Shown piece after piece: positions 37,251 to 50,800 of a DNA stretch of 64,000 nucleotides. The stretch's first letter is position 1, and every line of letters starts with the position of its first letter. The translations under genes were made by a program, and so were the position numbers. The notes below the pieces were generated by a model. That model made no database searches. It was given only the letters and a program-made list of their open reading frames with translations, and was not told the DNA's origin. Origin of the DNA: Warburgia ugandensis (Eukaryota; Streptophyta; Magnoliopsida; Canellales; Canellaceae); assembly GCA_035236585.1 (NCBI GenBank), contig CP141128.1:31540684-31604683 (forward strand), written 5' to 3'.

Positions 37251-37603
37251 ATTGATGAGTCAAAGTTCTTAAACTAATGTAGTAAAAAATGCCCCCTGCA
37301 TGGCTTGCTTAGTCAAAGGGTCAATGGTAGACTAGTTAAAGATAATGGCCCTTTGATTTTGGAAAGTCTTAGTTAGGGATGTTTACAAGTTTAGGAAGTT
37401 GTTGCTGTTTTTTGTCATATTTTAGAAGTTTCTTAGATATGTTTAGTAACTCTCCAAAGAATATTTACCAAGTGAGCAAGTTTAGAAAGTCTTAGAAGCT
37501 AAGGATCATATAGTTAGAAAGTTTTCATGGGTTAAGCAACTTATGTAACTAGAGGGTTTCTTTGGTAGTTTGTACTTTTCTAGTGTGAAAAGGCTGGTCC
37601 CAT

Positions 37604-38380
37604 CTATAAATACTAGTCGTAAATCTAAAATATAGATTAGATCAAGTTTAATTCAAATACAATTCAAGTGCAGAAGGACAATTTTTTTTTGTTGTATTTG
37701 TTTAAGATGTTTTTAGGGTGAAAATTGGACATGTTTTCCATTGCAAGTTTAGATAGGCTTGAGTGCATCCTAACTTGGGCATTTCTATATCACTTATGAA
37801 CTTAGATGTCATGAGGCATGTGGAGCTTTTTGTCCTCAAGGTGGTGTGTCTGTATTGATTCCTTCCTACAAGGTCTGCATTGATTGATGGTGAGACTATA
37901 TTCAAGGGTGATGACCTTCTTTATGCTTGAACACTATGGTGGTGTTTTTGTATTCATGCTAACTATCATAACTTACCTCTATGGTTGTGATTTTTGTATC
38001 CATAGAAAAACCTTGGATGCTTTGCCTTTATCTAATCTTTTTTTTTTTTTTCTCCATGTGTGACTCTTAGCACCCTATTATCCAATGTCCAGTTGGTATA
38101 AGAGCTATCATAGCTTATCATGCAAAACATAGCAAATACCGGTAAGGATGCTAAAGATCTAGAGATAGATGGCTTGAAGAGGCAAATTGAATGGTTAGAA
38201 GAGCATCTTAAATAGCTTAGCAGCAAAGAAGAAAGAGGTGAGAAATCCAAACTTGGTGCTTCTAACAACTCAAATGTTCCTACTTTATTTCTTCCAAAAG
38301 CTACACATCAAGTAAGAAATTCTCATCAAACAATGCTCAAAGGAGAAGAAAATGCGATTTCTACCTTCTTAGAGTAAAGT
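37604..38380 (+). mobile_element. LTR retrotransposon 5' remnant: LTR end, tRNA-Met primer site, gag start
   Basis: A TATA box, ctataaatac (37606-37615), is followed by a presumed LTR end near 38091 (...tgtcca). Then comes tggtataagagc (38094-38105), one base from the initiator-Met tRNA primer-binding site TGGTATCAGAGC. A reading frame opens just after (38119) with MQNIANTGKDAKDLEIDGLK and a coiled-coil-like RQIEWLEEHL, then stops; it resembles a gag N-terminus. The LTR start was not located, and the element breaks off at about 38380. Family unknown. Confidence 0.6.
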
Positions 38381-40962
38381 AACACCCTCAAATTTATAGT
38401 AAGTTGCAACCTAAAGAGTTTCTTGATTGACTACATACAATCAAGTGTCTTTAAGTATAAAGATTTCCTAAAAGACTCCATGGTAAAGCTCATTACTTTA
38501 AAACTGGGTGGGACAATTTAAACAAGTTGATACACACATAGAAATATTACACACATACCTCTATATTTAGTAGGTTTTAGCTCATAACTATACATAAATA
38601 GCACTAATTAAGGTTAATTCTACATTTTGTAGGTCTAGGGTACAAATGTTAAAAAAGGTATTTTTGGTAATTGTAACCTTAAAAGGAGAAAATTTAGAAT
38701 CCAAGTTACATCATGGGCTCACACATGTCAAATATGAAGTCTACGAGTTCACACTTAAAATTGGGTGTCATTATCAAAGTCAGAGTAGTTAGAAATCCTA
38801 AGAGGAACATTGACCTCATCTATATTAAAAAGGGTGTATGCATCAATGTAAGGTGACAAAACTTCTCATGCATGCATGCAAAGGTAACCACCACCTTGGG
38901 AAGCTTCTAACAGAAGTTCAAATCACATACATTGGAAGCTTCCCTGAAATAAAACAAGTCATAAGACCAGGCCTCGCATGAGATATATTCCTTATACTCT
39001 CTCTCCTAAACCAACCAAAATTGGGGACCACCTAAGGAGTACAAATTCTTCCATTTAAGGTGGAGAGTCACACTCAATCCCATGTTTCACATGAGAAAAA
39101 TAAGAAAGATGGGTGGAGAAAATAGAGTGAAGAGAGAGACAATTTATGGGAAATCTATTGGTGGAAAGTGTTCTTACTTTTCAAGCATTAAAAGCAAAGA
39201 ACTATCCTTGTTCGTACATATTCTAAACAACCAGTGAAAATTTAATCAAACAAGGATGGACCAAAGAGAAGATAGACTGCAAGGAAGACCAGAACTAAGT
39301 CCCATTGGTGGAGATAAATTTAGGACCATAAAAATAGGAGAAAATGTCCACCTCATGGAGTGTGACATCCCACCATTGTTTATGCTCATTTGTTGAAGAA
39401 AATTATGGTGGGCTAGGAGAAAAATAAATGGGAGACCAAGAGTGGATAAGGAAATCTTAAAGGAATCTAGGACATCCATTCTAAGGCAGTCCATTCTAAT
39501 GGTGGAGGGGAAAAAATTCCTTAAAGAATATCATTTTAAATAAGAACATTTCAAATTAATCTCACCTAGTCAAGCTAGGGCAATGATGATCCAAGGGCTA
39601 GGAATGATGCTGAGAAAAGGTTCAAACCCTAGTCACCCATCAACTCCTTGAAAATCCAAGATAAAATCTTATGCAGGAAAGATCTCCACCATTCAATTTA
39701 ATCCAATGGTCCATGTTTATTTCAAACGTTTTGAAACTTCTGATACAACCATATTGAATCCATGCCTCCTTTCTGATATCTTTTCATTTCCCACACTTTT
39801 CTTTATTTTCTCACTTCTCTTCATATCTATTTCTCACCTTAGCCTATTTTCCTTCCCACCATAGCTTATCTCCTTTTTTCTCCACTTTTTCTCCTTCCAT
39901 CTTCATTTCCTTTTTCCTCTTATGGATTCCACATCCCCCTCCTAATTCTTCTTTCTTTCCTTACAATCATCTTTAAATCCCAACCACACTTTTATCCTTT
40001 TCCTATGTTCTCAACCCTCCGTTCACTAGGGTTTCCACTCCTAAAATCTATGAATAGGGGGTGATGGACAAGGAGAAAGTGATCTCTTACCTTACTCGAG
40101 ACTTTGAAAGTTAAACTTAGGAGAAATAGAGGGAGAGAGATTATCCTCACCAAAGCTCCCCCAAGATCTACATGTCCAATCTTTTGGAGAAGTTTAATTC
40201 CAGGAAGAACAGAAAAAGAAACAATAAAACATTAATTAAAACTAAAAATAGAAGAAATTAAGAAAAATCTAATTTCCTAGCTTAAGTACTACCCAATTTT
40301 CTCACTTTTGGCATGAAAAACCTTGATCAGACTTCATCAATATATTCAAAATTTCTGGATTAATGATCTGACAAATGAATTTGTCAAATTCATCAAATTA
40401 AGAAAATTAACAATTAATGGATTAGATCTATTTTTAGAATACAAATTGAAGATCAGGAATAGTAATTAAACTAGAATTTATCCTAAGAACATGCTATAAA
40501 ATTTAATTGAATTTTTGAAGTAAAATAGACATGCAATTAAAGATTATTCATAGTTAAACCAGAATCGTTAATTGAGTTAAACAGTAATAGAATATCATAG
40601 AACATGGATTACCAGAGTGGAAATAACATAAAACACAGATAAGAATAGTACAAGACAGTAAATGTAATTTAAAATAATCTATCAAGGGCAATTTTGGAAA
40701 TTTGCTCAAAAGTTCCTTAAAACTACCATACAAGAGAAATAGCCAGAGAAGATGGGGATGGCCAGCAGGAGATTGACGATGTGAACTGGTCTGGTGCATG
40801 CTCCTATTCTGGGTTTGTGCCTGCCTTATGAAGATGGGGAGGCATCAACGATTGGTCGTGCTGGTTGGAATAGATGGAAGCAGAGGAGCCTGTGGTGATG
40901 TCGCCTGGTGCTTGGCCAGTGGAGATCTGGTAGTAGATGCGCCTGGACATCATCTGATGTTG

Positions 40963-41056
<94 letters not shown>

Positions 41057-43100
41057 GTGGTGTTGCACAAGTTGGTGGAGGGCTGAAGTGAAACGAAAAA
41101 AACGACGCCTTTTCTGGGGGGCATCGTTTGGTTCATTTGGAGTAGAGGAGGAGATGATGTCAGAGATCATGGGGTGCCTAGTGAAGTTTGGTTACTGGCC
41201 AGAGCAGGGCTGCTAGAGAGGATGCCTAGGTTGTTTGGAGCAGAGTCGGACTTGATCTGGATTGGGGCTTGCCAGACTACGTCTGTGCAGTAAAGGAAAG
41301 ACGGGTGCGGTTATCCGAAGACGATGCCGTGTGCTATGGAGGGTGCGAGAGAGATAGTGAAGATGTTGATGTGCTGGTTCATTTGGACTTCATTTAGAAC
41401 AAAGCCAGATGATCTGGGCTTCTATGCATCAGGCTGGAGTGAAGATGACGAGCTTGATAGAGAGAAACAAATGGGGGCTATGGTGCTCTACTGTGGAAGT
41501 GTGATTGGTGATAGGGGAGAAGGTGATACAGACTATTTTGGTGATGAAATAGAGACGAAGAGGAGAAGACGATGTGGATGAGTGGTGAATTGGCAGAGCA
41601 AGAGAGGGAGAGTGAAAGAGAAGAAAGAGAGAGAGAGAGAGAGATGGAAGGTGCGATGGAAACAAGAGCTAGGGTTGGAGTGTTGAATGGAGACAAATGT
41701 AAAAGGTAAGGAGAAAGAAAATTTAACATTGAAAGCAAAGAGAACAATGGAAGAATTAGAATGGCAAGAAAAAAGGGAAATAAAACTAATACAAACAGAC
41801 TCCCCCAAAATTCCAAAACTCCCTTAGACTTGTACGGTTCTCCCTTTTATAATTGTTTTCCCTTCCTTATTTTACTCAAACTCTTTCCTTGAAGAGGTAG
41901 ATTCCTATTAGGAAACTCCTCTTCTTCCCATTTAGGACTCTTCTTCCTTTTAGGACTCCTCTTCCTTTTCTTCACTTGATTTGCACTATTGAGCATAGAA
42001 CTGAGCCATCTGACCCTTCTTTAGTTGATCTACAAAACCAAAGACTAGATTAGAATCATCCGAACCGCACATTACTCATCTAATAAGCTCTAATGATCAT
42101 CTGACCATTGATTTTGAAAAATTAAGATTTGGATGGTCAATTTGAGCTAAATTTAAAATCAAGCTAAATTTTGCAATTTTGAACGGTTAGATGATCTAAT
42201 TGAATGCTAAACTAGGGGTCTTTTGGCCAAAATTAAACACTTAACAATAGCCTAGCCCTCCTCCCTCTCATCTCTCCCTCTCTCTTGACTGTCTCTTCTA
42301 CGTCTCTCACTCATCGCCCCAACATGCACTGGCAGCCACCGTGTAGCATTGGATGGCAGCCACTGGCATCTCCTCCTCCACTTGCATGGCACCAGCCCAC
42401 CTCTATCAACCCGACACAGACTTACCAGACCCCCTCTGTTCATTGCTTGCCCAAGCACCAGCTTCTCTTTCCCTCTTCTTCTCCAATGTCTCTCCCCCTC
42501 TCTGCGTTTTTTCTTTCTCTAGCCAGATCACCATCACAGCAATCTAGCACTGACCATCTTCACTACATAGTCCCCTCCTCATCACCTATTTGTTGCTCTC
42601 CATCGGCCAGAATCTTCTCTTTGCTTCTTCATCGGAGAGAACCCGACACGAGTTTTCCTTTTCCTCCTCTTCTTCCCCGTGCTCCTCTCATCTTCTCCAT
42701 GCTCCATCATCTTCCCTACCTCCATCCGATATCCTTACTGATTTTTTGTTTCAAAACAGATTTTTTTTTGCAAATTTCATTTATGCCCTTATAACAAAAA
42801 TGGAAATTCCATTTTAATCTTGTTTTTGTTTCTATTCTAGTTTTGCTTTATCTTTGTTTTTTACATCTAAGAATTGCACAATCTTAGCCACTTTGATTAA
42901 GGCTTAGGCTTAACAAACAAGATTTCTTAAATTTCTCATCTATTTCACATCATATTTTAAATTACTTTCAGATTTCATTCATAGGACATGCTTTAGCTTG
43001 CCCAACATTTCTAATCTTCAATCTAAAATCCAAAAATTGTTCTATGCCATTCAAAATTGAAAATCATTATTTAGTCTAGATCTTTAAAATTTTGGGTAAA
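38381..43100. other. LTR-like, AT- and CT/GA-rich sequence without a recognised gene
   Basis: No protein domain is seen. On the - strand a TATA-like box ttataaaaggga (near 41846-41857) lies in sequence that resembles LTR promoters, and purine/pyrimidine-rich tracts are common (39780-40140, 41570-41660, 42240-42720). This fits pieces of one or more long gypsy LTRs. The open frame at 42285-42794 (169 codons) is Ser/Pro/His/Leu-rich low-complexity sequence and probably not a gene. Confidence 0.45.
40965..41054. repeat. (AG)45 microsatellite
   Basis: An uninterrupted AG run of 90 bases. It accounts for four overlapping spurious frames (RE and LS repeats) on the two strands. Confidence 0.97.
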
Positions 43101-43475
43101 TTTGCCTCATCTAGTAATTAGATCTTTAATCAGAAGTACCACTGAGATATTGATGAAGGGTGATCGACTCCAAGATGACTAGATGTGAAGAATTTGCTAT
43201 AATCTAGCTACAGAAGTAAATTTTATGTTTCTTTTTAGTTAATTTTCTTTCTTTTTGAATTTAAAATTCTATAATTTTCATTAGTTAAATAGATATGAAC
43301 TTTGATTCAATTGTCAAGTAATTCTTTTTCAATTAAATTATATTTAAATTCCATCATTTTAAGTCAAGTCCATGTGGGATTGACCCGTACATTAATAAGA
43401 TACACTACAATAGCCCATGCACTTATGGTAAAACACTCAACAAGTTTTTGACATCATTGTCGGAGACCCGCTAAG
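43100..43475 (+). mobile_element. Tat/Athila-type gypsy: 5' LTR end and primer-binding site
   Basis: gtccatgtgggattgacccg (43367-43386) and the phrase before aacactcaaca resemble the 3' end of Tat/Athila LTRs. They are followed by tttttgacatcattgtcgga (43446-43465), a diverged form of the TTTTTGGCGCCGTTGCCGG primer-binding region typical of these lineages. The orientation is +, opposite to the pol genes at 45313-47536, so this end belongs to a different or rearranged copy. The LTR start was not located. Confidence 0.55.
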
Positions 43476-45050
43476 AAGTTTTAATAAAATTTAATTAAAA
43501 AATTCAAAAAATCCATAAGATAAATTTTTTTTTTCAAAATAAAATTTTTTAGGAATTGCATTATTTTAGCTTTTTAGGTGCATTTTTTTTTTATTTTTAA
43601 GTATATAATCACTCTATTTCCTGAATTTGGTACTTATTGCAATTTTAATTTTGTAGAAAATTGGAAAGTGGAGCTTCATCAAATAAATACAATTTCCTTG
43701 CTGTCCTTAAATATGAATTTTTTCTTTTTTGAGTGAATCTTGTAGTGAGGACCATTGTAACTCGCAATTTCCAATTTCAATTTTAAAAAGGGGTGTATTA
43801 AAATAGGACAAGTGTGGGATAAGGTGACCCACACTTAATCTTCATTAGAAACTCCATTGTAAGTTTCCCTGACTCCATTTATTTTCTTGGTATAGTTGCA
43901 TTTAGAATAATTTTGCATTGTTTGGTAGTATAATTGCACGTATAAAGCATCTTTGATAATTGTTGCATTTTTAGGGTTTTACATTAGTTTATTGTTTTTA
44001 ATTGCATTCTTAGGGCACGTTTATTGCTTTAAGGTGATTAATATGTTGATCAAATTTCCATGGAGTGTGAAAATTAATTATTAATGGCATACAATCCCAC
44101 AAGATCAAGAGTGGATTTCATTGCCACCTCTTGGCCCACTTGGGATAATCACCACAATCGTGCAACCCTACCTTTCAAATTAATTTAAAATTAATTTGAA
44201 GAGACCTATAGGGTCATCACATGCTTATAGGAACCTCTTAATAGGACGCAATCGATTGTCACTCTAGTGGCTTTTGAACACCGTGGTTATAGTAGGCATT
44301 TTAAAATCTAAGTGATTTTCCCATGCCTTTCATTGGCGTTAGTTGAGGTCTAAACTCCTTACACAAGGATTGTATTAATCACGTTAGAGTAGAACTTAAC
44401 TGGTGAGCAGTAGTCAAATCTGAAAGAGAGGAGGAACGTTAGTCTAAGCTAATCTAAAAGCATCATTCCCACACAAATTCAAGAAAGTCAAAATATTACT
44501 GCTTATTAGCCTCAAGGATTATTTGATTATGCCCTTTGTTTGTACATCATTCTAGGAAGTTAGGTTGCATCATTTAGGCTTATATCTTTTCTTAGGTTTC
44601 CTAAAGCCTACCAAATTTAATAAATTTTCTTGAAAATAAAGCTATTACTCCTATTTATTCTTGATAGTTAACCAAACAAGGATAACAGGATCACACTAAG
44701 TTATGGATACTAAGGAAATTGTGGAATTACTTATATTTCTCTTGAAAGAAGATAGTCTCCAAACTCATTGGGATTATAGGTCTTCACCAATTTTCCTTAG
44801 GGTCTCTAAGTCATACCTCTCTATTAGTCTTGACTATGTGTTGTGTGTAAATGGTTTTTGAGAATTAACTTTCATAAAATGCTTCAACACATGAATAATA
44901 TGCAAAAATAATCAGATATGTTCCTATTAAGAGGGAAAAATAATAGGATCACTAAATTATGAACATCTAGTTCTCATAATAGTAAGGGAACTCTTCCAAA
45001 AATGGTTTTTCTTTTTTTCAAAAATCTCAAGAATGTTCAAAATCCCCATA
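43476..45050. other. Non-coding internal sequence of gypsy elements
   Basis: There is no gene. The left part follows a + strand primer site, the right part follows a - strand pol, so a junction between two elements must lie somewhere inside. I cannot place it. Confidence 0.4.
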
Positions 45051-45051
45051 T

Positions 45052-47536
45052 GCATCTACGCCCCCAACTTGAATGAAACATTGTCCCCAATGTTTGAAAA
45101 TAGAGGACTCTATATTGAAAGATGTAGAAGATGGAGATTTTGAAAACATTTAAGTTGCCTCCCTGGGAGCACTTACTTTTAAGTCTTTAGCTAGACATAA
45201 TGATGAGTGCAATGATGATTAACTGCAAGGGTTCCTGAAGTGGTAATCTCAGGTAGGTCATGATAATTAGGTGCCTCTAATAGTATCTCATCAATATCAA
45301 GATTAGGCATTTCTAGAAAGTTTTTAACCTCTCACCATTGAATTTTTGGATTTCTCCATCCTTCTCAATCTCGATGGCCCCATGAGGATAGACTGTGCCA
45401 ACTATATAAGGTCTAGTCCATCTATATCTGAGTTTGTCTACGAAGAGATGCAATCTAGAGTTAGAGAATAAGGCCTTTTGTCCAAATGTGAAGGACTTTC
45501 TTAAGATTTGGCGATCATGTGTAACCTTCATCTGATATTTGTATGATTGTGCCGAGTCATATGCATCTTTCCTCAATTCTTCCAACTCACTATGTTGGAG
45601 TCGCCGGTGGGTCATAGTAGAATTTAAGTCTAAATTGTTCTTTTTAATAGCCTAATATGCTTTGTGCTCTAACTCTATATGTAAGTGGTGGACCTTTCCA
45701 TAGACCAGGCGATAGGGTGCCATTCTTAGAGGGGTTTTATATGCTGTACAATACGCCCACAAAAGCATCATTAAGTCTCGTAGACCAGTCTTTCCTATTT
45801 GGATTGACTGTCTTCTCTCGAATTCATTTGATCCCCTTAGGATACCTCTATTTGGCCACTGGTCAAAGGGTGGTATGGGGTAGCTATCCTATGGTTGACA
45901 CCATAATTTTTCATTAAATTCTAAAACTCTATTACAAAAGTGTTTTACTCCATCGCTTATTATGGCTCTTGGAGTACCAAACCTTGTAAAGATATTTTCT
46001 TTTAAGATATTTACCATGACTTTATCGTCAATGATTTTTTAAGGTATAACCTCCACCCACTCGGACATGGAGTCCACTTCCACTAAGATGTAAATATTTC
46101 TAAAATAATGAAGAAAGAGTCCCATGAAATTTATGCCACAAACATCAAATGGCTCTACAATAAGGATTGGGTTTAAGGGCATCATAAGTTTCCTTCTAGA
46201 CTACCTAATCTTTGACACTTCACACATGCTATGCTGTAAGTATGTGCATCCTTAAATATGGCAGGCCAATAAAAACCACACTGCAAAATTTTTAAAGCTA
46301 TTTTTCATGAGCTAAAGTGGCCCCCACATGCATGATCATAACAAAAGGAGATGATTTGATTGTGTTCACTGTATGGTATGCATCTTCTAATCACCTAATC
46401 AGGATAATACTTGAATAAGTATGGATCATCCCAAGTAAAATATCTAACCTCAATCAAAAATATCTTTTTATCTTGTTTGGTCCAATGGTTAGGCATTTGT
46501 TTTGTAATAAGATAAATAACAATATCACCATACCAAGGAAATTGGGAAATATGCAATAACTGTTCATCTAGAAAGGATTTAGTTATAGGCATGTGATCGC
46601 TAGTATGCTCCACCACTAGTTTGGATAAGTGGTCTGCAATAACATTTGGAACCTTTCTTGTCTCAAATTTCTAAGTCAAACTCTTCTAACAGTAGTATCC
46701 AACGGATCAACCTAGGTTTCACCTCCTTTTTTGAAAGGGGGTACTTTAAAGCTGTGTGATTTGAGTATACTCTAACTATAGACCCTAACAAGTAAGATCT
46801 AAACTTATCTAGAGCAAACATTATAGCTAACAATGCTTTCTCAGTGGTCAAATAATTGAGTTTTTCATCATTTAATGTTTTACTAGAATAGTATATTACA
46901 TGAAGAAGTTTATCAATGTGCTGCCCCAAAATAGTAATCTAACGCATCACACATTATCTCAAATGGTGGGGAAGTCAGCTTGGCCTTGAGTCACTCAAAT
47001 GCTTTCTTACAGTCCTCATCAAAGAAAAAAATGGCCTCCTTTGTAAGTAAATTATAAAGGGGCTTAGCAATTTTGCTAAAATCTTTGATGAAGAGTCTGT
47101 AAAAGCTAGCATGTCCTAAAAAGGAGTGCATTTCTTTCACCATCCTTGTGGAAGAAGGTTGGCTATCAAATCCACTTTTGCCTTATCAACATCTATGGGT
47201 GATATTATGTGGCCTAAAACTACCCCACTTTGTACTGTAAAATGCAAATTTTCCCAGTTTAATATGACTTTTCTCTTGACACCTTGTAAGAGCTAACTTT
47301 AAGTGGTGCAGGCACTCATCAAATGATAACCCAAATACTGAGAATCCATCCATAAACACCTCAAAAATCTTTCTACTATATCAGAGAAGATGCTTAACAT
47401 ATACCTTTGGAATGTAGTTGGACTGTTACAAAATTCAAAAGGCATACATCAGTAAGTGTAGGTTCTAAAAGGGTAGGTGAAGCTGGTCTTCTCTTAATCC
47501 TTTGGTTCTATAGGAATCTGGTTGTCACCGGAGTAT
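45052..47536 (-). pseudogene. Tat/Athila-type gypsy pol: part of RT, RNase H, integrase, degraded
   Basis: Reading leftward from 47536: the RT palm continues (YSGDNQIPIEP near 47.53 kb), then the RT tail HSFLGHASFYRLFIKDFSKI (about 47.1 kb). RNase H is at 46663-46929 ([39 protein letters not shown]). The integrase zinc region is near 46.3-46.4 kb (RRCIPYSEHNQII, CYDHACGGHF). The core is at 45.9-46.2 kb (PFDVCGINFMG, FGTPRAIISDG, in which the catalytic Asp is seen), and the C-terminal part is at 45313-45900 (KTPLRMAPYRLVYGK; WTRPYIVGTVYPHGAIEI). After the pol stop, acattggggacaatgtttca and caagttgggggcg (45055-45092 on -) match the phrase that follows pol in Tat/Athila elements. Stops and frameshifts are frequent. 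The rest of the RT lies across the CACTA insertion at 63179-63315. Confidence 0.85.
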
Positions 47537-47574
47537 CACTACTACATAGGGGGGTTTTAAAGTCTACTGACCTG

Positions 47575-47876
47575 ACTTGAAAAGTTGTTTAAATAAACGA
47601 CTTCTAAAATCCTAAACTTTAGAAGTTGTTTAAATACAAACGACTTCTAAAGTTAAAGATTTTAGAAGTCATTTATTATTAAACGACTTCTAAAATTGAA
47701 TACTTTAGAAGTCGTTTAATAATAAACGACTTCTATAGTTTATGAATTTAGAAGACCTGTAGAAGTCATTTAAAAATAAACAACTTCTAAAGTCTTTAAT
47801 TTTAGAAGTCGTTTATTTTTAAACGACTTCTAAACTATACTTTAGAAGTTGTTTAAAAATAAACGACTCCTAAAGT
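47575..47876. repeat. Left subterminal array of the CACTA element
   Basis: At least ten copies of AAACGACTTCTAAA or its complement, arranged as inverted pairs around short TAAT/TTTT spacers, so each pair can form a hairpin. These are likely TNPA-type binding sites. The right array uses a different form, AAACGACTTTAAAA. Confidence 0.85.
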
Positions 47877-50800
47877 TATATATATATTTTTAATTTTGTT
47901 GTCTAGATCCACCACTTGTATACATTGAAAACCTAATACTCAAACAATGTTTATAAACATCAAAAATCTGTTAACATACAACATTCATCCACTTCTTTAT
48001 ACAAATTCACCTATATACATTAATTGGATAAGAAACATCATATACACCTTGATACTTCAATCTGCACAAACATGAAAATGAAACAATCACTACAATGCAT
48101 CCGCATCTTTATTTATTGATACATTACCACCTGTGTATACATTGAATAACAAACAGTCTATGCACCTAATACTACTTCAAACAACCTTTATAAGCATGAA
48201 AAACCAAACATCATATACACTTAATACTTCAATCTCCATAAGCGATTCCAAACCACCATCCACTCCAATGCAACGACATCTTTCTTGATACACTACAACC
48301 TGTGCATACATTGAATAGTATACTCCCAATACAAACTTTCTTTATAAATATGATAAACCAAACATCCAATACAACATTCATCCACTTCTTTCTTGATACT
48401 CGAATTGATCTTAAAATATAATGCCTAATACATCCCTAATGACTACAAAACATCCATACTCATCATTACCCATCCACATCTATCTTGAAAATAATTTATA
48501 TGAGAGACTACAACATATGCATTGTCTATAACATCCACATTCACTTCATTTGTAAATCCATACACATTCACATTTACTTTCATAGTCTAAGTAACCCTCT
48601 CATTCTTCATCTCATAAAAGTTATATACTTCAACTACCACATATTCACTCCATGTTCAAACTCCAAATTCACTTCATCCATACTCACTTATTCCCACACT
48701 CCAAATTTCCACTCATTCATTGCTTAAAATACAAATATATGTATTTCAAAGAAAATAATAAAATCCAAAGGAGCACTCACAAATCAATGGAAAAAATACT
48801 TTATTATGTATTTCAAGTTCATGTAGTTACTCCAACAACTAATTGAAAGTCATTACGTAGTTAGCCCATTCAGATCTTATTTCATTAAGAATTACCTTGG
48901 AGTAAGTCTTCTTGGATGCCCACTCTGAAAGCACAATAGCCTAAAATACAACATATTTAATCAAGCTAAAACTTTTTAGCTAAATCTATAAAAAAATATA
49001 GAAACATATAATATTATGGAATTTTTTTCTTCTAACTTTCCTAAATGGGAGACAAGGGTACCATCGATTGCGAGGGTCCTCATGTACTTGAGGACATAAT
49101 ACCCACACTCCCAATTTGACTGTTGTTTAGGGCACTATGGAACAAGGACAACAAAACAACTAATAAATATCATGTGTAATAATTTAGGTTTAATTAGTGA
49201 TAACTTAGAGCAATTAATTGTTTTGTATACATAGACATTCTTCCAAGTGAGTTTTGGGGGTTGTATAATCTCGGTCTCAATAGCCCAATCAAACCAAACC
49301 CTACAAATTTATATTTCAAATGCATTATAGATGAATAACAAATTACGTACTTACATACACAAAACACATGAAAAAAATAAATTCTTACTTATTTATAATA
49401 TCTGTGAGGGCGGGACGGATGTGCGATCCACAAGAATAAAAAAAGGAAGCATACCCACCATGCACATCCAAAACGAGCAACATCTAATGAGACTTACATA
49501 GACAGTCATATGGATTGTAATGGAAGTTGACACTCCCTAGGTATAGAATAATTTGACAAGAAAACAAGAAAATTAAAAATTACTAGCTATTATAGGGAAT
49601 CATTAAGCCTATCCCTTAAAGTAGAGAAATAAGCCTACTAAAATATCTTGACTATGATGCTCGATCACCCATTGCACCAAAGCTCCAGAAATGATTCCAG
49701 GGTCAAGGAATTGGTAAAGTGTACCCTCACCCTCACCCTCACCCTCAAAAAATTTAGTAGTATCATTCAAGAACTTACATAGAAGAAATAATTAGTACAT
49801 ATACCATTAAAATGTAACATGTAATTAAATATCAAATGATTTATAAGCAAGTATGTGCATATATACCCAATCTAGGAGACAATGTGAGGGTGCTCGAGTT
49901 GATCCCATTGACAAATGTGTAATAGGTCCTTTGCCATAAGTGGCACTTCAACAACGCTATCGACAAGCACTCCCCGCTTGATTTGTATAGGATTGATGCC
50001 CATATTGCTGTTGATGAGACCATAGAGTACCCTTATCGATCGAGGCATGTTAGGTGGGACTTCCACATGCTTCTGGGTTGACTACTGTAAAAGATGTAAA
50101 AATTTGCAGCTAACTAATATTAATATATGAAGAGGGCCTCATTTATGATGAAAGAAAAACCAAAGATATATACAAGTACCTATTCCATTAGTGGAGCAAC
50201 AAAAGAAGCCATTGGAATGGTGGCCGATCTCAGTGCCACATGTTGTTTTTGATTAACCGTAGATAGTTATTAAACTACTTCTATGAGGCCTTTAGCTAAA
50301 GAATGTTAATGAGAAAAGTAGTATGATAAGGTACATACCGTGGACTCTATGGGAATGACTAGTTCCTCCGACCAAGCAACGTGATATGCAATTGGCTGCC
50401 CAATGGTCATAATATTTGCGATTTCTAATGGGAATGGTAGGCAGGCATTAGCATTCAAAGCCATGGTAATGGAAACCTGCTTAGTACCTTGTGGCATAAT
50501 AATTCCATGCAAAATGTTTGATTCATGCTCATAGCATGAACCAATTGCCACGATATTTTGATGGGATTCCAAGGCCAACAGGCATTGACCCACCTGCAGC
50601 ACAAATATGCAATAGATAGGTTGAGATATATAAAAGATTATTACAAAATGACAATGAAAATTTATAGTTTTATCTACGTACGTATGTACCTCATGGGCAG
50701 GAATTTCCTGCTCATGGGGAGGTAGATGTCCTTCTTCATCTTCTTCGGTTGGGGAATTGCAACTTGCATGTGATGGAGGTATAGTGGGGCCGGGAGTATT

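Noticed and set aside
38385..38790. gtaacaccctc ... gggtgtcatta as a possible small LTR
   Set aside because: The ends look like LTR termini, but the expected TG start is missing and the flanking pentamers do not match.
40798..41216. Four overlapping open frames rich in RE or LS repeats
   Set aside because: They are entirely produced by the (AG)45 microsatellite.
42285..42794. 169-codon open frame, Ser/Pro/Leu/His-rich
   Set aside because: Pyrimidine-rich, low-complexity sequence in an LTR-like region; no domain, no supporting splice or promoter signals.
47575..47876. Regularly spaced short repeats resembling a CRISPR array
   Set aside because: The units are inverted pairs in a plant CACTA subterminal region, with spacers only a few bases long. 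This is not a CRISPR array.
49728..49747. ccctca hexamer run resembling a telomere-type repeat
   Set aside because: Only about four units, and in frame within the Ulp1-type gene as an EG repeat. It is not telomeric (CCCTAAA).
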